Of a stretch of DNA of 7,346 bases, positions 1 through 7,229 are shown piece after piece; position 1 is the stretch's first letter; the number at the start of each line of letters is the position of its first letter. The notes beneath the pieces are model-generated. The model was not told the origin of the DNA and searched no databases. It worked only from the letters and a program-made list of their open reading frames with translations. The position numbers and the translations under genes were made by a program. This DNA comes from Gammaproteobacteria bacterium UBA5338 (GTDB lineage Bacteria; Pseudomonadota; Gammaproteobacteria; Pseudomonadales; UBA5862). The stretch is from positions 3,938 to 11,283 of the forward strand of contig DHQM01000198.1 in NCBI GenBank assembly GCA_002408105.1, read 5' to 3'.

Positions 1-338
1 ATATGCGCGCCGCCGCGCTCGAGGGCTTCGCCACCGCCACCGACCTCGCCGACTACCTGGTCAAACGTGGCCTGGCCTTTCGCGACGCCCACGAAGTGGT
101 CGGCAAAGCCGTCCAAACCGCCATCGCCACCGGCTGCGACCTCGAAGCACTGCCCCTCGACACCCTGCGCGGGTTTCACCCCAGCATCAACGAGGACGTG
201 TACGCAGTGCTGAGCCTGGAAGGTTCGGTCGCTGCCCGCGACCACCTCGGCGGTACGGCACCGAACCAGGTGCGCGCCGCCGCACTTCGGGCCCGTGAGG
301 CACTCGCTACCAACGCCCCGGTGCGCACCCAGGGCTGA
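1..338 (+). CDS. argH: Argininosuccinate lyase, C-terminal part (5' end outside window)
   Basis: Argininosuccinate lyase splits argininosuccinate into arginine and fumarate, the last step of arginine synthesis in the cytoplasm. Only about the last 112 codons are present; the reading frame is open to the left edge, so the ATG at position 3 is an internal methionine and not the start. The visible part matches the family's C-terminal domain: [23 protein letters not shown], then a segment resembling the usual [39 protein letters not shown], ending in an alanine/arginine-rich helix. The catalytic serine loop (GSSxMPxKxNP) lies upstream of the window and cannot be checked. The stop is TGA at 336-338, and 155 bases separate it from cyaA. 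The identification is from remembered family sequence and is firm. Confidence 0.96.
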   Translation, partial: MRAAALEGFATATDLADYLVKRGLAFRDAHEVVGKAVQTAIATGCDLEALPLDTLRGFHPSINEDVYAVLSLEGSVAARDHLGGTAPNQVRAAALRAREALATNAPVRTQG

Positions 339-368
339 CCGGGCAACGCACCCCACCGCCGGACATCC

Positions 369-390
369 GCCTGCCTATACTTAGGCAGGC
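369..390. promoter_or_regulatory. Perfect inverted repeat with embedded -10-like hexamer, argH-cyaA gap
   Basis: Arms GCCTGCCTA (369-377) and TAGGCAGGC (382-390) are exact reverse complements around the 4-base loop TACT. The centre also reads TATACT (376-381), a five-of-six match to a sigma70 -10 box, although no -35-like hexamer sits 16-18 bases upstream. No T-run follows, so this is a poor intrinsic terminator for argH. It could be an operator overlapping a cyaA promoter, an RNA hairpin that protects or ends the argH message with Rho, or chance. If the hexamer is a -10 box, the cyaA leader would be about 105 bases. The rest of the 339-493 gap is C-rich and holds no gene that I can see. Confidence 0.45.
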
Positions 391-493
391 CATGTTCGAG
401 CACCGTTCCCACAACCGTCCCGCCCGCCCTGCACCCCGCCGGCCGCGGCCTCTGCACTGCCGCACGGCGGTGTGACCGAGCGCAGCCGGCACC

Positions 494-3280
494 ATGCGAT
501 CACCCTCCATTCGGCTTGCCACCCCGAGCGGCATCGACCGCAAATCCCTGCGTCTGGCAGCGGAGCGTTTTATGGCGATCAATGCGGGCCGCTTCGAGCG
601 CCACCTGAGCGGCTGCACACCCGCCCAGCGGGACTGCCTGGTGGTGTTGCCGCTGCTGTTCGGAGTGAATCACCCGTTGCTGCCGGGGTTTGTCGACTAC
701 CGGACGCCCGCAGGCATTGTCGATTTCGAACCCAGCACTGCAGCCCAGGCAGCGGCCCAACGCAGCTTCCGGGGCTATCAGTTCCAGCGCGATTTGCCCG
801 ACCCCCAGGCGCCCCTGGAAGCACTTTATCTGATGGTATGTGTGGGGTCGGTCGGCTACACCAGCACCAGTGACCTGGACCTCTGGGTCTGCCACAGGGC
901 GGACCTTTCCGCCGACGCGCTCGCCCTGCTGGGGCGCAAGGCCGCCGGCATCGAGGCCTGGGCCGCGCAGTGTGGGCTGGAGCTGCACGTGTTCAGGGTG
1001 AACGCAGAACGCTTTCGGGGCGGAACACCGCCACGGCTCTCCGACGAAAGTTCTGGCAGCGCCCAGCACCGCCTGCTGCTCGATGAGTTTTACCGGACCG
1101 CTTTGCTGCTGGCAGGTCGCTACCCCATTTGGTGGCTGATTCCTTCCGACCGCGACCCACACCACCTTGAACACGCGGAGCACCTGCGGTCACGGCGGTT
1201 CGTCAAGCCGGGCACCACCATCGACTTCGGTCCGGCAGACCCGACGCCCCAGGAAGAGTTCGTCGGCGCCGGGATTTGGCAACTCTTTAAGGGCATCGAT
1301 GCACCCTACAAGTCCATCCTCAAATTGCTGCTTCTACAAAGCCGGGTGGAAGACCCCCATGCGCCTTCACTGAGCAGCGAGTTCAAGGCCGCGGTGCTTG
1401 AAGGCGAAACCGACCTCGACGTCCTAGATCCCTATGTGCGCCTGTACCACCGGGTCGAAGCACACCTGCTGCGGGCGAATCGCGAAGACCGCCTGGACCT
1501 GGCCCGGCGCTGCCTGTACTACAAGGCAGGGGTCGCCCTCAGCCGGCTGGCACCCGGGTCTCGCCTGTCCTGGCGGGCGCGGGTGCTGCACCAGCTCACC
1601 ACGGATTGGGGCTGGGACGCCGACAAACTGCGCGCCTTGGACGAGCGTGACCAATGGTCGTTGCAGCGGTTCTTGCAAGAGCACCACGCGCTGGTCACCG
1701 AGCTGAACTACGGGTACCGGCTGCTGTCCCGGTTCGGACAGCAGCATCAATTGCGCGCGCGCATCCACAGCGAGGACTTCGCCTTATTGGGGCGCCGCTT
1801 GCGCAGCACCTTCGAGCGTCGCGCGGGAAAGGTCGAGCTGTTGGGGACCGGTTTGAGTCGGCCTTTGCTGGCGGAGGTGTTTCTCCACCGCGTCGCCACC
1901 AGTGGCATCTGGCAACTCCACACCTCGCCACCAGAGCGCGGCGGACAGCCGGTTCGAGAGGCCCGGGAGCCAACGGAACTGCTGGCCTGGTTGCATGGAA
2001 ATGGACTGATCGACGCCGACACCCAGTTGCGCCTGAATTCGCCGACCGGCAACGCCACCGCCACCTGGGCGGTACAGTGCCTGCGGCAATGGCGCCCTGG
2101 CCCTTTTCTCCCTGCACCCTTGGAGCAGTATCGACAACCGGCCGAAGTCAGCGCCGAACTCTGGCTGATCAACCTCGCCGCTGGCCCCATGACGCAGCTG
2201 CACCAGCGTGGCTATGAGCGGGTTTCCAGTCAAGTCGACGCCCTCGCCTACAGTGGTTTGCGCACCAACCTGGTGCGCTCCATCGATGCCTTCGCGATGA
2301 ACAGCTGGGAAGAGCTGGTTTGCGACCACAGCTCGGGCGACGGAAGCCTGCCCCATGCACTGGCACGCCACCTCAACCGGGTGGCAACCAACGCCACCCC
2401 TCCGATGCCTGAGGTGCGGGCCGCCCCATCGGGCCACAGCCGCACCATTGAGTTGCGGGTGGCCGAACTCTGCGCCACCGCCCAAGCCCAGTTCATCGGC
2501 GAACACGGCTTGCGCCCCGGCCGCCGGCTGTTTGAAATTGCGGGTCAACCCCATGCCATCGAGTGCCTGGGCCAGGCGGTGGAGGCGTTTGCCTTCGACT
2601 CACCCGAGGCACTGTGGGCCCACCTGCAGACTCCGTTGGACCGATTCGTGCCCTTGGTGGTCGAACCCGGCAGTTGGCGTGGCACACCGATCGCGGCCAT
2701 TGCCGAACTCAACCAACCAGGGCGCATCGAAATCACATTCCGCTGCGCTTCAGGACGCGGCAGCTTGTGGATCACCGATGAACGGGGCGCTGTTGTGCAC
2801 GTCGAGCGGGAGGCGGACGCCAGCCCCCGCCTGGTTGCACCCTGGTACGACTTCATCGAGCGCATCCTCGACCGTGAAACCGAGCTGCATGGCCAGGCCC
2901 GCCCGGAGGTGGCCCTGTTCGAGCTGTCCGGCATCGACAGCGGCAGCCATCGCGCCGAGCGCCGCGGCCTTGACGTGGTGCAGTCGCCCGTTCAGTTCAC
3001 GCTGGTGGAAGCGGCGGTCCTGAACGACAGCGAGAGCGGGCCGAGGTACCAGGTGCGCTGTGGCCTGTCCGAGTTCACCCAGCACGACGCCGGAGACGGC
3101 TTCTTTCGCGCGGCCGCTGCGGCGATTTTCAGCGGCCGCAGTTCCGGCGAGCGCTATCCGTTTTACATCAGTGACCTGGACCTCGGGGTGGACCCTTCCC
3201 GGCCGGCCCCAACCGCCAGCTACCTCTGCCACAAGCTGCACCTCGAAGCCGGGCTGAACCAGGTTCTGCTCAACGCCTGA
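494..3280 (+). CDS. cyaA: Class I adenylate cyclase
   Basis: This enzyme makes cAMP from ATP in the cytoplasm, the signal read by CRP/Vfr-type regulators. The product is 928 residues; E. coli CyaA is 848. The N-terminal half is the nucleotidyltransferase-type catalytic part. It shows LLFGVNHPLLPGFV (54-67), the metal-binding DLDLWVCH (127-134), SAQHRLLLDEFYRTALLLAG (189-208) and the signature GAGIWQLFKGIDAPYKSILK (258-277). The C-terminal half resembles the CyaA regulatory region, including NSWEEL. The start at 494 is preferred over in-frame ATG 572 (residue 27), although 572 has a better ribosome site (GGAG, 562-565), because GIDRKSL (13-19) matches the N-terminus I remember for Pseudomonas CyaA. 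No clear Shine-Dalgarno precedes 494. Oddities: the GS expected just after M114 is VC (115-116), and Asn170 replaces an Asp seen in relatives. Identity is certain; full activity is not. Confidence 0.96.
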   Translation: MRSPSIRLATPSGIDRKSLRLAAERFMAINAGRFERHLSGCTPAQRDCLVVLPLLFGVNHPLLPGFVDYRTPAGIVDFEPSTAAQAAAQRSFRGYQFQRDLPDPQAPLEALYLMVCVGSVGYTSTSDLDLWVCHRADLSADALALLGRKAAGIEAWAAQCGLELHVFRVNAERFRGGTPPRLSDESSGSAQHRLLLDEFYRTALLLAGRYPIWWLIPSDRDPHHLEHAEHLRSRRFVKPGTTIDFGPADPTPQEEFVGAGIWQLFKGIDAPYKSILKLLLLQSRVEDPHAPSLSSEFKAAVLEGETDLDVLDPYVRLYHRVEAHLLRANREDRLDLARRCLYYKAGVALSRLAPGSRLSWRARVLHQLTTDWGWDADKLRALDERDQWSLQRFLQEHHALVTELNYGYRLLSRFGQQHQLRARIHSEDFALLGRRLRSTFERRAGKVELLGTGLSRPLLAEVFLHRVATSGIWQLHTSPPERGGQPVREAREPTELLAWLHGNGLIDADTQLRLNSPTGNATATWAVQCLRQWRPGPFLPAPLEQYRQPAEVSAELWLINLAAGPMTQLHQRGYERVSSQVDALAYSGLRTNLVRSIDAFAMNSWEELVCDHSSGDGSLPHALARHLNRVATNATPPMPEVRAAPSGHSRTIELRVAELCATAQAQFIGEHGLRPGRRLFEIAGQPHAIECLGQAVEAFAFDSPEALWAHLQTPLDRFVPLVVEPGSWRGTPIAAIAELNQPGRIEITFRCASGRGSLWITDERGAVVHVEREADASPRLVAPWYDFIERILDRETELHGQARPEVALFELSGIDSGSHRAERRGLDVVQSPVQFTLVEAAVLNDSESGPRYQVRCGLSEFTQHDAGDGFFRAAAAAIFSGRSSGERYPFYISDLDLGVDPSRPAPTASYLCHKLHLEAGLNQVLLNA

Positions 3281-3295
3281 TGCTGGAAGTGGTGC

Positions 3296-3324
3296 GCGAC
3301 CCAAGCGGCCGGGTCAGGTAGAAT
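3296..3324 (+). promoter_or_regulatory. Candidate sigma70 promoter for the lptM-lysA-dapF gene train
   Basis: TAGAAT at 3319-3324 differs from the -10 consensus TATAAT at one base. GCGACC at 3296-3301 lies exactly 17 bases upstream but matches the -35 consensus at only three of six positions. The site falls in the 72-base gap between cyaA and the lipoprotein gene, where a promoter for the downstream genes would be expected. Initiation about seven bases after the -10 box would leave a leader of roughly 22 bases before the GTG at 3353. This is a prediction from base matches only. Confidence 0.4.
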
Positions 3325-3352
3325 CGGCGGTGTTTTGCGGTTGGGGGCACGG

Positions 3353-3481
3353 GTGCAGGTTCGGCTTGTTCATGTCATCGGGGTGGTCCTGCTGCTGACG
3401 CTGGTCGGCTGCGGGCAAAAAGGTCCGTTGTACCTGCCAGACACCGACACCAGACCCGCCCACTCGCTCGCAAGGCACTGA
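3353..3481 (+). CDS. lptM: Small LptM/YifL-type lipoprotein
   Basis: This 42-residue protein starts at GTG 3353, with a G-rich ribosome site at 3343-3347. It has a short N-terminal segment with Arg4, a hydrophobic stretch (about residues 8-18) and the lipobox LVGC, which places the lipidated cysteine at position 20. GQKGPLYLP follows at once; CGxKGPLYxP is the hallmark of the YifL/LptM family (LppL in Pseudomonas). In E. coli LptM is an outer-membrane lipoprotein that promotes oxidative maturation of the LptD-LptE LPS translocon; the same role here is inferred. Its tail is shorter than that of the 67-residue E. coli protein. Upstream in-frame TTG codons (3335, 3341) are alternative starts that do not change the lipobox. 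lysA begins two bases after the stop, so the genes are probably cotranscribed and translationally coupled. It is below usual length cut-offs and easily missed. Confidence 0.88.
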   Translation: MQVRLVHVIGVVLLLTLVGCGQKGPLYLPDTDTRPAHSLARH

Positions 3482-3483
3482 GC

Positions 3484-4731
3484 ATGGACCACTTTCACTA
3501 CCGCGACGGCGAACTCTACGCTGAAGACGTTTCGGTCGCTGCCCTGGCCGAAGCCTATGGCACGCCCTGCTACCTGTACTCGAAGGCAACCCTCGAGCGC
3601 CACTACCGGGCCTTCGATGAGGCTTTCGCCGGCCACCCCCACCTGATCTGTTATGCGGTCAAGGCCAATTCCAACCTGGCGGTGCTTGACGTTCTGGCGC
3701 GCCTGGGTGCTGGGTTCGACATCGTCTCGGTGGGCGAGCTTGAGCGCGTGCTCGCTGCCGGGGGTGACCCTAGACGCGTGGTGTTTTCCGGGGTGGGCAA
3801 ACGCCTCGACGAAATCGAGCGGGCACTTGAGGTTGGGGTGCATTGCTTCAACGTGGAGTCTGCTCCGGAGCTTGAGCGCATCGAGGCGGTGGCGCGGGCA
3901 CAAGGTACACCGGCGCCGGTGTCGATCCGAGTCAACCCAGACGTGGATGCCCAAACCCACCCCTATATCGCCACAGGCCTCGCCGAGAACAAGTTCGGCG
4001 TCGACATCCCGAGCGCCGAGCAGCTGTACGCCCAGGCGGCGAACTCGGCCCACCTGCTGGTCCGCGGCGTCGACTGCCACATCGGCTCTCAGCTCACCCA
4101 GCTCGCGCCCTTCTCGGCAGCGCTGGACCGGATGCTGGCATTGATCGATGAACTCGAGGGACGTGGCATCGCGATCGAACACCTCGACTTCGGCGGCGGC
4201 CTTGGTGTGCGCTACCAGGAGGAGTCCCCCCCTGACCCTGGAACCTATGTCCAGGCCCTGCTCGATCGAATCGGACCACGTCCTTTGCAGGTTATTCTGG
4301 AACCGGGCCGCGCCATTGCCGCCAACGCCGGCGTGCTGATCACCCGCGTCGAGTACCTCAAACACACCCCGGCACGCAACTTCGCGGTGGTCGATGCTGC
4401 GATGAACGACCTGATGCGCCCGACGCTGTATCAAGCCTGGCAGGCGGTTTGGCCGGTGCAGCCGTCCAGCGCCGCTGAAGGGTGTTACGATGTCGTCGGT
4501 CCGGTGTGCGAGAGCGGAGACTTTCTTGCCAAGTCCCGCGACCTGGCACTGGAGACTGGATCGCTCCTGGCGGTGCGTTCAGCGGGTGCGTATGGATTCA
4601 CGATGGCATCCAACTACAACACCCGTCCCCGCGCTGCAGAGGTCATGGTCAGCGGTGGCCATCACCAGTTGGTGCGCCAGCGTGAAACCGTCCAGGAGCT
4701 GTTCGCCAACGAATCCCGATGCAGGGTCTAA
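3484..4731 (+). CDS. lysA: Diaminopimelate decarboxylase
   Basis: LysA is a pyridoxal-phosphate enzyme of the alanine-racemase (fold III) type. It removes CO2 from meso-diaminopimelate to give L-lysine, the last step of the pathway. The product has 415 residues, normal for the family. The PLP-binding lysine is K60 in YAVKANSN. Further motifs are HIGSQ (199-203), the phosphate-binding GGGLG (237-241), EPGR (273-276), the active-site cysteine C342 in CESGDFL, and [12 protein letters not shown] (368-379) with the conserved tyrosine. The start ATG at 3484 has AAGG at 3472-3475 and lies two bases after the lipoprotein gene's stop. dapF, which makes its substrate, is next after 43 bases. A short hairpin with a T-run overlaps the TAA stop. 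Nothing in the protein looks damaged. Confidence 0.98.
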   Translation: MDHFHYRDGELYAEDVSVAALAEAYGTPCYLYSKATLERHYRAFDEAFAGHPHLICYAVKANSNLAVLDVLARLGAGFDIVSVGELERVLAAGGDPRRVVFSGVGKRLDEIERALEVGVHCFNVESAPELERIEAVARAQGTPAPVSIRVNPDVDAQTHPYIATGLAENKFGVDIPSAEQLYAQAANSAHLLVRGVDCHIGSQLTQLAPFSAALDRMLALIDELEGRGIAIEHLDFGGGLGVRYQEESPPDPGTYVQALLDRIGPRPLQVILEPGRAIAANAGVLITRVEYLKHTPARNFAVVDAAMNDLMRPTLYQAWQAVWPVQPSSAAEGCYDVVGPVCESGDFLAKSRDLALETGSLLAVRSAGAYGFTMASNYNTRPRAAEVMVSGGHHQLVRQRETVQELFANESRCRV

Positions 4732-4744
4732 AAGACCGTTTTTT
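4725..4744 (+). terminator. Short hairpin plus T-run across the lysA stop: weak terminator or attenuator
   Basis: GGTCT (4725-4729) pairs with AGACC (4733-4737) around an AAA loop, followed by one G and six consecutive T's (4739-4744). The stem is only 5 bp, so termination would be partial. The lysA stop TAA (4729-4731) sits inside the hairpin, so a terminating ribosome would be expected to cover it. dapF and the genes behind it depend on readthrough or on another promoter. I saw no good promoter between 4745 and 4774. Confidence 0.5.
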
Positions 4745-4774
4745 CTACCATTGCCGGCCAAGCACGGAACAGCA

Positions 4775-5605
4775 ATGCTATTGCAATTCACCAAAATGCA
4801 CGGCGCGGGAAACGATTTCGTTGTCCTGGACCTGGTGACGCAACAGCTGGCACTCACGCCCACCCAGATCCGTCAGCTTGCCAATCGGCGCACCGGAATC
4901 GGATTTGACCAGTTGCTGCTGGTCGAGCCGCCGCAGGATCCGGACGCTGACTTTCGCTACCGCATCTACAACGCCGACGGCAACGAGGTCGAACAGTGCG
5001 GCAACGGCGCCCGCTGCTTCGCGCGCTTCGTGCGTGACCACAAACTCTCATGGAAGGACCACCTGCGGGTCGAAACCGCAGGTGGCTTGATTGAGCTGCA
5101 GCTTGAACGCGACGGGCGGGTACGGGTCGACATGGGCGCCCCTGTCTTTGCACCGGAACGCATCCCGTTCCTTGTCGATGCCGAAGCAGATAGCTACCAG
5201 ATGGAATGCGCCGGCGAGGCCATCGAGTTCGCGGCGCTGTCGATGGGCAACCCCCACGCGGTGATCGAAGTGCCGGCCGTCGACTCGGCTCGGGTGGCCG
5301 AAATCGGTGCCGCGCTGAACAACGACCCCAGGTTTCCCGCGGGGATCAACGTCGGCTTCATGCAGATCGAGCGGCCGGAGCGCATCCGCTTGCGGGTGTA
5401 TGAGCGGGGGGTGGGAGAGACACTCGCCTGCGGTACCGGCGCCTGCGCAGCGGTCGTCGCCGGCATTCGTTGGGGGCGCCTCGCCCCAAAGGTCGAAGTC
5501 CGCCTGCCGGGAGGACGCCTGCACATCCGGTGGGATGGCGCGGGAGAGCATGTCCACATGGTCGGGCCAGCCACCCGTGTATTCGAGGGCCAGATACAAA
5601 TATGA
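4775..5605 (+). CDS. dapF: Diaminopimelate epimerase
   Basis: DapF is a cofactor-independent epimerase that interconverts LL- and meso-diaminopimelate, supplying peptidoglycan and the substrate of LysA. The 276-residue product is close to the 274 of E. coli. The N-terminus [19 protein letters not shown] fixes the start at ATG 4775, with CGGAA at 4765-4769 as ribosome site; the frame is open further upstream inside lysA, but that part has no family resemblance. The two catalytic cysteines are C75 in [12 protein letters not shown] and C219 in [10 protein letters not shown]. Other conserved pieces are GFDQLL (43-48), [10 protein letters not shown] (65-74), SMGNPHAV (156-163) and LPGGRL (244-249). 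The two symmetrical halves of the fold are both complete. The stop overlaps the next gene's start as ATGA, which suggests translational coupling. Confidence 0.98.
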   Translation: MLLQFTKMHGAGNDFVVLDLVTQQLALTPTQIRQLANRRTGIGFDQLLLVEPPQDPDADFRYRIYNADGNEVEQCGNGARCFARFVRDHKLSWKDHLRVETAGGLIELQLERDGRVRVDMGAPVFAPERIPFLVDAEADSYQMECAGEAIEFAALSMGNPHAVIEVPAVDSARVAEIGAALNNDPRFPAGINVGFMQIERPERIRLRVYERGVGETLACGTGACAAVVAGIRWGRLAPKVEVRLPGGRLHIRWDGAGEHVHMVGPATRVFEGQIQI

Positions 5606-6321
5606 TCACCGAGGGCAACAACCCACAACCGCCTCTGGCTGTTCCAGACAAGGCTTTCGAAGCCGAGATCTCCGCCTACCTGCAGCAGCATCCGGACTTT
5701 TTTCAGCGCCACGAGCGGTTGATTCCGAACCTGGTTGTACACCACGACACGCGGGGTGCCGTTTCACTGGTGGAACGCCAGGTCGACATTTTGCGTGAGC
5801 GCGCCATCCATTCACGCCACGAGCTGAGTGCCCTGCTGCAGCGCGCCGAAGACAACGACCAGCTGGTCGCCCAGACCCAATCACTGATCCTTGCACTGAT
5901 CGACGCGCAATCGGGCGCCCAATTGTTGGAAGCCCTCCAGCACAGCCTCATTGATGAGCTCGGGAACACCGCCGTCAATTTGCTGATCGACGCGCCCGCA
6001 GACGCCTTTCGGTCGACTGCCGGCATCCACACCCTGGCCGCGGCTGAGCGCAGCGCTCAACTCCAGGCGGTGCTGGATAACCAACGCAGTTGCTTTGGCC
6101 TGTTCCGCAGCGCCGAACTGGAGACCCTGTTTGGAGCGCAGGCGCCGCGGGTCGGATCGGCGGCGGTCGTCCCTGTGGTTCATGGCCCGGTGCGTGCGCT
6201 GCTCGCGGTCGGCCATGCGGACCAGCACCACTACCACGCGGGCATCGGCACCCTGTTCTTGGACCAGATCGTGGCAGTGCTTGGCCGCATGCTCGCGCGC
6301 TTCGCCACCGAACCCACCTAG
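5602..6321 (+). CDS. DUF484 family protein (YigA-like)
   Basis: This 239-residue cytoplasmic protein belongs to the DUF484 family, whose E. coli member is YigA (about 235 residues); no biochemical function is firmly known to me. It shows the family's N-terminal pattern [12 protein letters not shown] (26-37) and [17 protein letters not shown] (51-67), then a charged helical, possibly coiled-coil stretch to about 90. From roughly 95 to 232 an alternating hydrophobic region resembles a GAF-like fold, with [18 protein letters not shown] as a likely strand pair. There is no signal peptide or membrane segment. The start ATG 5602 overlaps the dapF stop (ATGA); the frame is open upstream within dapF, but the family motifs need only this start. 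The 8-base gap to xerC, and the same pairing in E. coli and Pseudomonas, suggest but do not prove a link to recombination. Confidence 0.92.
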   Translation: MITEGNNPQPPLAVPDKAFEAEISAYLQQHPDFFQRHERLIPNLVVHHDTRGAVSLVERQVDILRERAIHSRHELSALLQRAEDNDQLVAQTQSLILALIDAQSGAQLLEALQHSLIDELGNTAVNLLIDAPADAFRSTAGIHTLAAAERSAQLQAVLDNQRSCFGLFRSAELETLFGAQAPRVGSAAVVPVVHGPVRALLAVGHADQHHYHAGIGTLFLDQIVAVLGRMLARFATEPT

Positions 6322-6329
6322 CGGCCAGC

Positions 6330-7229
6330 ATGCAGAAGGCGATCGAGGCATTTATCCGGGAGCTGCGCCAGGTCGAGGGGCTCTCTCCGCACACCTGTGA
6401 CGCCTACCGCGCCGACCTGGAAAAACTCGCAGCCCACTGCACCCGCCATGGCCTGGACCACCGTGCGCTTCAGCCCGCGCAGCTGCGCCAATGGGTGGGC
6501 CAACTCCGGCGCAAGGGGCTCGGCAACCGGTCGATTCGCAGGCACCTCGCCGCGGCGCGACGGTTCTACGCCCACCTCGAACGCGACGCTGGCCTCGCCA
6601 GCAACCCAGCGCTCGGGATCAGTGTGCCGCTGAGGGAGCGGAAATTACCCAATGCAATGACCATCTCCGAGGCAGAGCAGCTGGTGGAAGTGCCCGGGAC
6701 GGATTGGTTGGCGGTCCGAGACCGCGCCATTCTGGAGCTGTTTTATGCCGCCGGTCTGCGGCTACAGGAACTGGCCGATCTTGACCTGACCGATCTCAAC
6801 CTTCGGGAACGCCTGGTGCGGGTGACGGGAAAGGGCCGAAGAACGCGCGAGACCCCCTTCGGCAGCGCCGCCGACCGTGCCGTCAGGGCCTGGCTCGGGG
6901 TGCGGTCCCAGCGGTTGCAAGGCGCCACCGCGGCGTTGTTTCTCTCCACCCGGGGCAACCGGTTGGCGCACCGCAGCCTGCAGGCCATGGTGCAGCGCCG
7001 CGGCGTGCAGCAGGGGCTCGACGGGCCGGTCTACCCCCACCGGCTGCGCCACGCTTTCGCGACCCACCTGCTGGAATCCAGCCGCGACCTGCGTGCGGTC
7101 CAGGAGTTGCTGGGACACCAGCAGATCGCCACCACGCAAATCTATACCCACCTGGACTTCGAGCACCTGGCAGCAACCTATGAGCACACCCACCCCCGCG
7201 CGAAACGCCGGGACGGCCAAGACCCATGA
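6330..7229 (+). CDS. xerC: Tyrosine recombinase XerC
   Basis: XerC acts with XerD at the chromosomal dif site to resolve dimers before division. The 299-residue product is close to the 298 of E. coli. Residues 1-88 form the helical core-binding domain (AYRADLEKL; RRHLAAARRFYAHL) and about 110-285 the catalytic domain. All six active-site residues are visible: R144 in AGLRLQEL, K168 in GKGR, H237 and R240 in HRLRHAFATHLL, H263 in LLGHQQIATTQ, and the nucleophile Y272 in IYTHLD. The tail HPRAKRR is usual for XerC. ATG 6330 is chosen because MQKAIEAFIREL begins the family fold; the frame stays open upstream inside the DUF484 gene with no resemblance there. Its chromosomal context between DUF484 and yigB, with no phage or integron genes, favours XerC over XerD or a mobile integrase. 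Confidence 0.96.
   Translation: MQKAIEAFIRELRQVEGLSPHTCDAYRADLEKLAAHCTRHGLDHRALQPAQLRQWVGQLRRKGLGNRSIRRHLAAARRFYAHLERDAGLASNPALGISVPLRERKLPNAMTISEAEQLVEVPGTDWLAVRDRAILELFYAAGLRLQELADLDLTDLNLRERLVRVTGKGRRTRETPFGSAADRAVRAWLGVRSQRLQGATAALFLSTRGNRLAHRSLQAMVQRRGVQQGLDGPVYPHRLRHAFATHLLESSRDLRAVQELLGHQQIATTQIYTHLDFEHLAATYEHTHPRAKRRDGQDP

Noticed and set aside
441..450. 10-base palindrome GGCCGCGGCC upstream of cyaA
   Set aside because: A self-complementary G/C run is common at this base composition and has no loop, flanking repeat or T-run to suggest function.
471..486. TGTGA half-site just upstream of cyaA as a CRP/Vfr operator
   Set aside because: The second half-site (GCAGC at the right spacing) does not match TCACA. 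One pentamer is expected by chance.
1784..2554. 256-codon open frame on the - strand inside cyaA
   Set aside because: Shadow of cyaA. The + strand frame matches the class I cyclase family throughout this region.
3370..4434. 354-codon open frame on the - strand opposite lysA
   Set aside because: It mirrors a strongly supported lysA frame in high-G+C DNA, where antisense frames stay open by codon bias. The predicted protein shows no recognisable family.
4490..4774. 95-codon upstream extension of dapF into lysA
   Set aside because: The extension is the out-of-frame reading of lysA. DapF homology begins at the methionine at 4775, which has its own ribosome site.
5470..5601. 44-codon upstream extension of the DUF484 gene into dapF
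   Set aside because: The extension overlaps conserved dapF codons, and the ATG at 5602 gives the family's usual length.
6090..6329. 80-codon upstream extension of xerC into the DUF484 gene
   Set aside because: XerC homology starts at 6330 and gives the normal length of 299. The upstream part is a shadow frame.
6330..7229. Tyrosine recombinase as a sign of a mobile element or integron
   Set aside because: The gene sits in the conserved housekeeping context of xerC, with no attachment repeats, cassette array or phage genes nearby.
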